A stretch of DNA of 64,000 nt from positions 1-64,000 of the forward strand of contig DASVQI010000023.1 of NCBI GenBank assembly GCA_036389255.1, given 5' to 3'. The stretch is from JACVRN01 sp036389255. Lineage in GTDB: Bacteria > Acidobacteriota > Blastocatellia > Pyrinomonadales > Pyrinomonadaceae. The notes under the pieces were generated by a model, which ran no database searches, was not told the DNA's origin, and was given only the letters and a program-made list of their open reading frames with translations. Shown one piece after another: positions 52,440 to 59,792 of this stretch (its first letter is position 1; the number at the start of each line of letters is the position of its first letter). The translations under genes and the position numbers were made by a program.

Positions 52440-53864
52440 TTAACGAGCCTCTGAATTACGAAGCATTTCCTCTAATCTATTTTTCGACAAGTATCTTCCA
52501 TTGACCACAACGGCGGAAATCTTCTTCGTATTGGCGATGTTTTCAAGCGGGTTTGCGTCAAGTAACACCAAATCCGCTATCTTCCCTTTTTCTACTGTGC
52601 CGAGCGATTTTTCCAAGCCGAGAAATATCGCCGGATTTATCGTTGCGGCTTGAAGTGCTTCGAGCGGCGTGAATCCGGTTTGGACAAACAATGCGAGTTC
52701 GTCGTGAAGGCTGAAACCCGTATAAGTGTATGCGCCGGGAACATCCGTTCCGGTCATAAACGGAACGCCCGCTTTGTGCATCGCGCCGGTTAATTCAAGC
52801 TCCTTTTGATAAAGTCTTTTCTTCTGCACGATAAATTCCGGCGTGCGATATTTGAGGAAAAAATTATTCTCCGGCTTCCAATCTTCTAATTCTTTTGCCG
52901 TAATATATTTCATTCGCGCATCATTAAAAAAAGTGCCGTCGTCAACTAATGAAAGCGCCCTTTTTGTCACCAGCGTCGGGACTTGCCACGTTCTGTTTTT
53001 GACAAATGCCGCGAAAAGCCGATTGGCTTTTTCCGCATCATAAGTTTCCAATTCTATCTTTGTTGCAGCAGCGATGCGCGCCGGAATCGCAGACAAATCA
53101 CCCGGTTTACCGGTCGGTTTAATGGTTTCATTTGTACGCTGTTCGATAACGCTCGGCTCAAGCGTCGAAACGCTTCGCAAAATATTTCCGAGATGCTCGA
53201 AACTTTTTTGTCCGGCATCGGAAGCTTCAAACGAGGTGACGGCAATCGGAACGTGACCGGCAAACGGAATATTCTGTTTTTTCGCTTCGGCAACCAGAGC
53301 GAAATAGGCTTCGCGCGAAGGGTTATAAACTTTGATAAAATCCGCGCCCTGTTTGACGTTGATTAAGACCGCTTCGCGTCCTTCGGCGGCAGTAGTCGCT
53401 TTGATGATATCCGGCTCATTAAAGCTCTCCACCACCGAGCCACAGGCGACGATGCGCGGCGCAAGCAATTTCCCCTGTCTGACTTGCTCTCGCCATTCAT
53501 AAACTTGCTTGAGATTGCCGCCCATATGCCGCACGCCGAGAACGCCGTTGGCAATGAACAAAGGAAAAGGCGTAGTCGCCTGTAAATGAACGTGCATATC
53601 CCAAAATCCGGGAATCAAAAACTTTCCTGTCGCGTCAATAATCTGCGCGTTTTTCGGAACGCGAACTTTTCCGGTTTTGCCGACGGCGGAAATCTGATTG
53701 CCCGTAACAATCACGGTCATATCAGATTTTGAAGGCGCACCCGTTACGTCAATTACAGTAACGTGAGTAAAAACAAGCGAAGGAGTTTGTGCAGCTTGAT
53801 TGACTTGCGCGACCAGCGATGTCGGCAACAAAGCAATCAACAATAATGTAAATATTTTTCTCAT
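52440..53864 (-). CDS. Cassette-borne exported amidohydrolase (imidazolonepropionase-like)
   Basis: A 474-residue metal-dependent amidohydrolase. A signal peptide (IFTLLLIALLPTSLVAQ) precedes the HxH metal motif in GFWDMHVHLQ, a lysine in GADFIKVYNPS that may be carbamylated, histidines in FAGHVPIA and SFEHLGN, and an aspartate in TGTDVPGAY. It resembles imidazolonepropionase-type hydrolases and Xaa-Pro-like dipeptidases. The coding sequence is clearly richer in A/T than neighbouring chromosomal genes. It is bounded by attC sites D and C, so it is a single-gene cassette of unusually large size. ATG 53864 is chosen since it starts the signal peptide. Confidence 0.92.
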   Translation of the reverse strand: MRKIFTLLLIALLPTSLVAQVNQAAQTPSLVFTHVTVIDVTGAPSKSDMTVIVTGNQISAVGKTGKVRVPKNAQIIDATGKFLIPGFWDMHVHLQATTPFPLFIANGVLGVRHMGGNLKQVYEWREQVRQGKLLAPRIVACGSVVESFNEPDIIKATTAAEGREAVLINVKQGADFIKVYNPSREAYFALVAEAKKQNIPFAGHVPIAVTSFEASDAGQKSFEHLGNILRSVSTLEPSVIEQRTNETIKPTGKPGDLSAIPARIAAATKIELETYDAEKANRLFAAFVKNRTWQVPTLVTKRALSLVDDGTFFNDARMKYITAKELEDWKPENNFFLKYRTPEFIVQKKRLYQKELELTGAMHKAGVPFMTGTDVPGAYTYTGFSLHDELALFVQTGFTPLEALQAATINPAIFLGLEKSLGTVEKGKIADLVLLDANPLENIANTKKISAVVVNGRYLSKNRLEEMLRNSEAR

Positions 53865-53893
53865 AATTCTTACCACATCACACAGAAAAAGAT

Positions 53894-53966
53894 ATCTAAC
53901 GCCCGGCATCACCCGCCGCGCATGAAAGCTGTGCTATTAGCGGTCGGGTGCATGCCGTTGTTAGGC
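53894..53966 (-). other. attC-like site D
   Basis: A 73-bp site with the cleanest fold. On the minus strand it starts GCCTAAC and ends GCGTTAGAT, identical in form to classical resistance-cassette sites. CGGCATGCACCCGACCGC pairs with GCGGCGGGTGATGCCGGG, leaving one unpaired G in one arm, as expected for an extrahelical base. Confidence 0.88.
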
Positions 53967-54230
53967 TTGCGGCCGAAGCCTTTAGTTTTCAAGATTTGTA
54001 TCCATTGCTTAACTGCTCCCCAGCCGTTTATTCTACTGCTGAGTACCGAGCCTAACTACAATTAGGCTGCTTTCATTTGGTCTAATATTCCTGCCCGGCA
54101 TTAATTACCACGTTATTCGGCCTAATCGCTGTCAGAGACATCTTTCGCCGCTAGGGGCGGTCTAATCGTGTCGGGGAATCTAAATTACCGCAATCTGCGA
54201 CACAATTCTAGAATAGAGCACAAGACAGCA

Positions 54231-54342
54231 ACTATTCAGGTAGGTTGAGTCAATATCTGTGGCGTGGAAGGGAAGTGGCTTGCCTGCGAGCGCACTCTCC
54301 GGCGCGCGGTGCGTTCACCGGCTGGCCCGTTACCTGAATAGT
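54231..54342. repeat. Inverted-repeat element with perfect 12-bp ends
   Basis: ACTATTCAGGTA (54231-54242) and TACCTGAATAGT (54331-54342) pair perfectly and enclose 88 G/C-rich bases with smaller self-complementary parts such as GGTGCGTTCACC. No match to known small RNA families was recognised by eye. Confidence 0.6.
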
Positions 54343-54402
54343 CATCCTCAATTTTCAGAGTCTCATAATGGCAATTATTGTTTAGTAGAACTTAAAAAGG
54401 AT

Positions 54403-54431
54403 AAAGGGCGAGTACCTTTTACTCGCCCTTT
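54403..54431 (-). terminator. Terminator of the giant secreted protein gene
   Basis: An 11-bp perfect stem (AAAGGGCGAGT / ACTCGCCCTTT) with a 7-base loop. On the minus strand it is followed by ATCCTTTTTAAG, so it ends the transcript of the gene at 54461-58609. Confidence 0.82.
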
Positions 54432-54460
54432 CCGCCGTCGAGCTATTATTCAGAACTCTA

Positions 54461-57400
54461 TCAAGGTGCGCCAAATCTCTTCCTGTACTCTTCGGAGTAG
54501 ATGAACCCAAACACAAGGTGGTGATAATCTCTTACTCCTATGTCCGGCCTGCCACGGGTAGCGCCGCCGTTGGTAAACACGTATACCCATTCTGTCCATC
54601 CCAAAAGATTGGGGTCGTTGAGGTCAGGGTCGCGCCTTAAATATCCGAAATATTGCATCGTGACAAATCCACGCTCGAAGAACTTGTCGTAAACCACCTT
54701 CTGCTCTACGAAAGCTTTAAGTGTCTGTCCGAGATTGAACTCTCCGCTAGCTCGCTTGTTGATTAAGTCCTGGCGATTATACTGAGGCGGCTGGCCCGGC
54801 AGTGTCGTTGTAACCTCGGGCAAGGCGACTCCGGCGTTCTGCTCCAGTCTGGCTATGAGCTGCGCCGCCTGTGCCGGAGAAGAGACATCAGCGAATTTAT
54901 TTATGAATTCCTGCCTGTTAGTGAAGTTATTAGCGAATTGAATGCTGTTCTGCTCAAGCTCAGGGGAATTCGGAGCCCCCGACATGGCTGCCATGTCTGG
55001 TACGAATTCATTGTATCGGGGTAGTCTTGAAAGAGCTACTTCATACATTCTGTACATGAAGTAGCCACGGTCTGTAAACTCTGCCGAAGCTATAAATCCG
55101 TGAGAAACGTGCGCCCGGTCACAATTAAAGGGTGAGCCCAGGAACCCTTTCTGAGGGCCGCAGTTGTTGAGCACTGTCGTCCAATCCGTAAACCCCGCGT
55201 TATCAGGTTCGCGCGCCAAAAAGTCCAGATAATTCATCCTCACGAAGAAGTTGTTGCTCAGGTAAGGATTACCGATGCCGGAAGCGAATACCGCGTCGGT
55301 CGCATCATCACTAATGGTAACCGTCAACTGACTGAGCCTGCCCAGCGCGGTGCCGGTTGGATTATGTAACTTTATGGTGAAGACTTCTACACCCTCTTGA
55401 TAAGTGTCGTTTACGATAGGTACTTGGATGGTTTTAGTCGTTTCTCCTGCGGAGAACCGGACTGTACCGGCCTGCGTGCCGTAGTCGCATCGCTGTGAAG
55501 CATTGCCTGTTACCTGATTACACTCGTTGCCGCCGCTACTATCAGAAGTAAGATACTGAACATTCGCGGGCGTCGAATTATCGCCTGTGCGGACGATTGT
55601 GACGGACAGTGAGTTGAAGCCCTGCGGCGTATTAACCACGCCCTCGCCTGTGACAAGGCTGTCTACGGAAAACTGTATAGATGCAGACTCGTCATTGACG
55701 ATGGTGCCCGTCCCGACGCTATCCGAGAGGGTGACATTCTGCGGATTGGCTAAGTTGACCGTGAAAGTCTCATCAAGCTCATCAATGCTGTCTCCGTTGA
55801 TGGGAACCGTTATGGTTCCGATTAAATCTCCCGGCGCGATGGTCAGAGTTCCGGAAGCAGGCGCGTAGTCCTCGCCGGAGGTCGCGGTGCCGTTGGAGGC
55901 CGCGTAGTCTATCATTATTGACTTGCCGCTCGGGGCTGACAGGCTGACCGTGAAATTAGCACTGGTCGTCCCGGAATCCCCTTCGACTACGCCTACGTCG
56001 TTGATGGTAAGGGCCGGCGGCGCATCATCGTCCAGAATGGTACATACGCCCACGGCCTTGGTGATGACCGCGTTGTTGATTGGGTTATACAGCCTTATAG
56101 AGAAGGTTTCGTCCGGCTCATCAAGTAAATCGCCCCTGATAGGAACCGTTATGATTGCCTTTGTGATTCCGGGGAAGAAGAGCATCCCGCCTGAGACGCC
56201 GGAATAGTCCGTGTTCTCTTTAGCCGTCCCGCTCTCAGAGGTAAAGCTTACGCCTATCTGCTGATTGCTTGCCGCCGAAAGGCTGACCGTAAAAGTCACC
56301 TCCTTCAATCCCGCATCGCCTTCCGTTACCGTTAAGTCATTAATTGAAATGCCCGGTGCGCTATCGTCGTCAACAATCGTGCAGACTCCTCTATCGTCCG
56401 CGATGACTGCACCGACGGGGTTGCTTATAACCATATCGAAGGTTTCATTACCCTCGAAGGCCGTATCCCCTATGACAGGTACGGTAATGCTCTTGGTGGT
56501 TTCCCCCGGAGCGAAATTTAGGACGCCGTTGATGAACTTATAATCGTTCGGGTGAACGGCTCCTTGCGGCACTGTCGAATATAGGACTGATACGTTTCGC
56601 CCACTGACAGGGGTAATCGTAACGGTAAAAATCGCGTTGGTTTCGCCGGAATTGCCTTCTGTCAACGTTATATCATTGATTGACAGGCTCGGGAGCGGGT
56701 CGTCGTCCTGAATGGTGAGCACGGCGCTGCTCATGTTGTCGGATAAGCTGAGGCCGACCGTCTCCGGTATCTCATTCAAAGAGTCATTAATGATGGAGAC
56801 GCTGAAAGTCTTACTTGTCTCGCCCGGCGCGAACGTAAGGGTTCCTGAAACAACTGTGTAATCCGCTCCTCCGGTGGCTGTACCGCCGGAAGTGGAATAG
56901 GTGGCGGTTACAGTATCGCTGACGCTGCCGATTCGCTCTACCGTGATAGTGACTGAGCCATCGGCCTCGCCTACGCTGTAGGCGGATGCACTGAACCTCA
57001 GCCTGTCGCTGGTGGTTCCAGAGGGAACAGTGAAGCGGAAGATGTCATTTATATTTCCGTTTGTGTCATTTATCACCAGATCACTAGCGCCGCTCATAAA
57101 TGCCACGTAGCGCCCGTCGGCACTCATGGACGGATATGTAGAACTGCTATTGCCACTGCCGTTACCGGCGCTGTTAATGCTCGCTAGTATCGTTGTGCCA
57201 GCCTGCAAGTCGCGTACGAACACGTCCGGCACACTGCCGTTTGTGTCGTTGCCAATTAGATTGGATGCCTGACTGGTAAATGCTATCCTCTGGCCGTCAC
57301 TACTAATCCTGATAGGGCCTGACGAAGAACTATTACCGCTCCCGGACGAGGCACTGTTGATGCTGACGAGGGATGTAGTTCCCGTCTGAGTATCTCTGAC

Positions 57401-58609
57401 AAATACGTCCTGAAGGGTTCCGTTATTGTCGTTTGAAACGAGATTGGCGGCCTCACTCAAAAACGCAACGTAGCGCCCGTTGGCGCTGATTGCCGGTTCT
57501 GTGGAATTGCCGGACGCGGCCCCTGTCGCGCTGCTATTAACACTTATGAGCGTCGTGGTGCCGGTCTGCATGTCACGCAGGAAGACATCCTTGCGGCTAT
57601 TATTGTCATTCGCAGTGAGATTGCTGGCAAAGCTTTCAAAGGCCACAAACCGCCCGTCAGAGCTAAGAGCCTGCGCGGAAGAATCTGAGTTACCGCCCCC
57701 GTTGCCAGCGCTGTTCACGCTTACGAGGGCCGTCGTGTTCGTCTGAAGATCGTGCAGGAAAATATTGTTGCTAAACGTCAGACTCATATTGGCGACGAGG
57801 TCTGTCCCGGTGCTGCCGAAAGCTACGAAACGACCGTCAGCGCTTATTACTACTGAGTTGGCACTTCTGCTGGCGTTCCCGGAGCTGTTTATGCTAACGA
57901 GCTTTGTCGTCCCGGTCAGCATGTCGCGCACGAAAGCATCTTGCGTAGTCCCGTTAGTATCATTTGAGACAAGATTGGTGGCTGTGCTGAGGAAAGCGAC
58001 GTACCGGCCATTCGCGCTGATAGTCGCCCCGTAGGAGTTGTCGTTAGCTGAACCGGTTCCCGCGCTGTTAAAGGTGACGAGCGTGGTAGTTCCCGTCAGC
58101 ATGTCACGCACAAAGAGGTCTTGGGCTCCATTAGCATCGTTCGCCACAATGTTGTTTGCGAAGCTGCCGAAAAGTACGTAACGGCCGTCGGCGCTGATTT
58201 CAAAAGCACTGGAATTTCCGTTGGCTGTACCTGTCCCCGCGCTATTAAGACTGACCGCGAACGTGTTTTGGGTCTGCATGTCGCGCACAAAGGCGTCGAA
58301 GGTATTATTCCCGTCGTTTGCCACGAGGTTACTCGCAAAGCTGTCAAATAAGACATAACGACCGTCGGAACTTATGGAGCGAATAATAGACTGGCTATTC
58401 CCGCTACCGTTACCCGAAGCTATGACGCTGACTAATTCGACGGGCGGGCCTCCGGCGGCGCGCACCCCGGCTTCCCGTGATGCCCACGCGCCAATTACAC
58501 TCAATAGAGCTATGAAAGATATAAGCCGAATAGGTGAGACTCGGACGTTTTGAAATATACGCCCTGCCAACGACAGACTGTTTTTGCAGAACATCTTTAT
58601 ATGAGGCAT
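54461..58609 (-). CDS. Giant secreted protein: PD40 beta-propeller, five Calx-beta domains, DUF4214
   Basis: A 1382-residue protein with an N-terminal signal segment (LISFIALLSVIGAWASREAGVRA). Residues about 60-530 hold eight repeats of roughly 58 residues, each like SADGRYVAFxSxAxNLVxNDxNGxxDVFVRDxxTGTTxLVSIN, a TolB/PD40-type beta-propeller. Five Calx-beta domains follow (about 535-1120), marked by EGDSG and FAPGETTKTIxVPIxxD, ending in acidic DDD loops that bind calcium. The C-terminal DUF4214 region (about 1130-1230) has YLDFLAREPDNAGFTDW. Such proteins are typical of Blastocatellia cell surfaces. Role in adhesion or matrix is inferred. Confidence 0.93.
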   Translation of the reverse strand: MPHIKMFCKNSLSLAGRIFQNVRVSPIRLISFIALLSVIGAWASREAGVRAAGGPPVELVSVIASGNGSGNSQSIIRSISSDGRYVLFDSFASNLVANDGNNTFDAFVRDMQTQNTFAVSLNSAGTGTANGNSSAFEISADGRYVLFGSFANNIVANDANGAQDLFVRDMLTGTTTLVTFNSAGTGSANDNSYGATISANGRYVAFLSTATNLVSNDTNGTTQDAFVRDMLTGTTKLVSINSSGNASRSANSVVISADGRFVAFGSTGTDLVANMSLTFSNNIFLHDLQTNTTALVSVNSAGNGGGNSDSSAQALSSDGRFVAFESFASNLTANDNNSRKDVFLRDMQTGTTTLISVNSSATGAASGNSTEPAISANGRYVAFLSEAANLVSNDNNGTLQDVFVRDTQTGTTSLVSINSASSGSGNSSSSGPIRISSDGQRIAFTSQASNLIGNDTNGSVPDVFVRDLQAGTTILASINSAGNGSGNSSSTYPSMSADGRYVAFMSGASDLVINDTNGNINDIFRFTVPSGTTSDRLRFSASAYSVGEADGSVTITVERIGSVSDTVTATYSTSGGTATGGADYTVVSGTLTFAPGETSKTFSVSIINDSLNEIPETVGLSLSDNMSSAVLTIQDDDPLPSLSINDITLTEGNSGETNAIFTVTITPVSGRNVSVLYSTVPQGAVHPNDYKFINGVLNFAPGETTKSITVPVIGDTAFEGNETFDMVISNPVGAVIADDRGVCTIVDDDSAPGISINDLTVTEGDAGLKEVTFTVSLSAASNQQIGVSFTSESGTAKENTDYSGVSGGMLFFPGITKAIITVPIRGDLLDEPDETFSIRLYNPINNAVITKAVGVCTILDDDAPPALTINDVGVVEGDSGTTSANFTVSLSAPSGKSIMIDYAASNGTATSGEDYAPASGTLTIAPGDLIGTITVPINGDSIDELDETFTVNLANPQNVTLSDSVGTGTIVNDESASIQFSVDSLVTGEGVVNTPQGFNSLSVTIVRTGDNSTPANVQYLTSDSSGGNECNQVTGNASQRCDYGTQAGTVRFSAGETTKTIQVPIVNDTYQEGVEVFTIKLHNPTGTALGRLSQLTVTISDDATDAVFASGIGNPYLSNNFFVRMNYLDFLAREPDNAGFTDWTTVLNNCGPQKGFLGSPFNCDRAHVSHGFIASAEFTDRGYFMYRMYEVALSRLPRYNEFVPDMAAMSGAPNSPELEQNSIQFANNFTNRQEFINKFADVSSPAQAAQLIARLEQNAGVALPEVTTTLPGQPPQYNRQDLINKRASGEFNLGQTLKAFVEQKVVYDKFFERGFVTMQYFGYLRRDPDLNDPNLLGWTEWVYVFTNGGATRGRPDIGVRDYHHLVFGFIYSEEYRKRFGAP

Positions 58610-58900
58610 GTAATGATCCTATCTACTGCTTGAAGCGCTGACTAAAGGCCGGGATTTTTCGCGCAGGAAAAGCTGGGCTACAAATTTTCGCCTGCGAGAA
58701 TTCATGTAGCAAGCCTGTTTAAATTAATACACCGGTCATTGAACACGTGCAACTGCTGCCGTACCGACTCTAAGCCATGTTTATCTGTTTGATTATGAGG
58801 CTAACGGAGAACTCTCCTATAGCGATTACTTCTCCACTGAGGAAAGCAAATAATAGATAATATGGATAACTTCAGGATTGTCAAGACGGCACATTGCGAG
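58610..58900. other. Intergenic region between the giant protein gene and attC-like site E
   Basis: About 290 bases, divergent from the giant protein gene. A 66-codon minus frame crosses it but has no support. No terminator or clear promoter is seen. Confidence 0.4.
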
Positions 58901-59001
58901 GGCTAACAACTCATTCAACCGGAGCTGGAATAGCCCGGATGCCGTCATCAAACTTGGATGGTTTTGCGTTATGCGCGCCCGGTTGATTCGGGCTTTTAGA
59001 C
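58901..59001 (+). other. attC-like site E (solitary, opposite orientation)
   Basis: A 101-bp site in canonical orientation on the + strand. It begins GGCTAACAACTCATTCAACC and ends CCCGGTTGATTCGGGC followed by TTTTAGAC. TTCAACCGG pairs with CCGGTTGAT. R' is degenerate (TTTTAGAC for GTTAGAC). It lies 19 bases before the PhyH gene. Confidence 0.72.
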
Positions 59002-59020
59002 TGCCGGACGACATACGTTT

Positions 59021-59755
59021 ATGCATGACTGGTTCAGCATAATTAGTGCGGGTTGTGAGCTTCCGGCGGGCGTTGCGGAAGACCTGCTGGATTCCGGCTT
59101 CGTCATTATTCCCGGCCCTGTGAAGCGGGAAGAGTTGATGCGATTGGCTACGACTTACGATTTGAAGGTGGCCTCAGCAAATCCCGATGACGTGTCTGTC
59201 GGCAGCTCTACAACGCGAGTTCACGACTTTGTCAATCGCGGCCCGGAGTTCGACTCGCTGTACACGTACCAACCCGTTCTGGAAGCGTGTTGTCGCGTCA
59301 TAGGCCAGCCATTCAAACTCAGCTCACTGCTTGCTAGAACGGTGCGGCCATATTCGCAGGCGCAACCTCTTCACGTGGATTACAGGGCGGATGCGTATGG
59401 GTGGCCGATGGTAGGCTTCATCTTCATGGTAGATGATTTTCGAATAGATAACGGGGCCACCCGTTTTGTGCCGGGCTCGCACAAGTGGCCCACAATTCCA
59501 GACGACCTTACAAGCAACTCTTTGACAGACTACGAAAAACAGGTCGTGGCGTGCGGTCGGGCTGGCTCCGTCATCGTTTATAACGGGTCAGTCTGGCACG
59601 GCCACGCGGCAAATTTGTCTGGCGAGCCCCGGCGCTCAATTCAGGGGGCCTATATCCGGCGTGAAGCAAAGTCATCGGTTAATCTGCCTGCTCGCATGCT
59701 GCCCGAGACTCTAGCTCGCATCAGTCCGCTTGCCAAGTATCTATTGGCGGTCTGA
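59021..59755 (+). CDS. Phytanoyl-CoA dioxygenase family protein
   Basis: A 244-residue Fe(II)/2-oxoglutarate dioxygenase. H118 and D120 in LHVDYRAD, a distal histidine in VWHGHAANLS (H193 or H195) and R205 in EPRRSIQG make up the expected active site; NGATRFVPGSHKWP is the conserved core. It starts 19 bases after attC-like site E and ends in a convergent terminator. No attC site follows it, so it is not a complete cassette. Substrate unknown; the distance from the NRPS locus (about 37 kb) argues against a direct link. Confidence 0.85.
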   Translation: MHDWFSIISAGCELPAGVAEDLLDSGFVIIPGPVKREELMRLATTYDLKVASANPDDVSVGSSTTRVHDFVNRGPEFDSLYTYQPVLEACCRVIGQPFKLSSLLARTVRPYSQAQPLHVDYRADAYGWPMVGFIFMVDDFRIDNGATRFVPGSHKWPTIPDDLTSNSLTDYEKQVVACGRAGSVIVYNGSVWHGHAANLSGEPRRSIQGAYIRREAKSSVNLPARMLPETLARISPLAKYLLAV

Positions 59756-59771
59756 CACGTATCAGACCGCC
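59746..59771. terminator. Convergent terminator hairpin
   Basis: GGCGGTCTGA / TCAGACCGCC is a perfect 10-bp stem with a 6-base loop. The left arm includes the PhyH stop codon. It lies between two converging genes and can serve both. Confidence 0.75.
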
Positions 59772-59792
59772 TTCAATATCTTATTCCAGATT

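Larger units (their letters stand above)
51050..53966 (-). mobile_element. Integron-type gene cassette array without integrase (CALIN-like)
   Basis: Four attC-like sites (51050-51128, 51766-51867, 52325-52426, 53894-53966) alternate with three minus-strand genes, each followed at its 3' end by one site, 14-41 bases after the stop. Site polarity on the minus strand matches the gene direction. No tyrosine recombinase, attI or cassette promoter is visible in the window. Confidence 0.82.
53967..54460. other. Gene-free region beside the attC array
   Basis: No credible gene on either strand. It contains GCCTAA-CTACAA-TTAGGC (54050-54067), three GG(T/C)CTAAT motifs at exact 40-bp spacing (54079, 54119, 54159), a GTGTCG/CGACAC pair (54168 and 54198), a 112-bp inverted-repeat element (54231-54342) and a terminator. 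It may be a non-coding cassette or a structured RNA. Confidence 0.55.

Noticed and set aside
54050..54067. GCCTAA-CTACAA-TTAGGC hairpin as a fifth array attC site
   Set aside because: The cores resemble attC ends, but the 6-base loop leaves no room for the inner L boxes, so it cannot be a real site.
54231..54342. SRP RNA, 6S RNA or RNase P RNA
   Set aside because: No SRP domain IV (GGAAGGAAGCAGCC-type), RNase P P4 or 6S bubble consensus could be recognised, so no RNA family is named.
59021..59755. Second PhyH gene as part of the NRPS locus
   Set aside because: It is about 37 kb from the synthetase, with many unrelated genes and terminators between.
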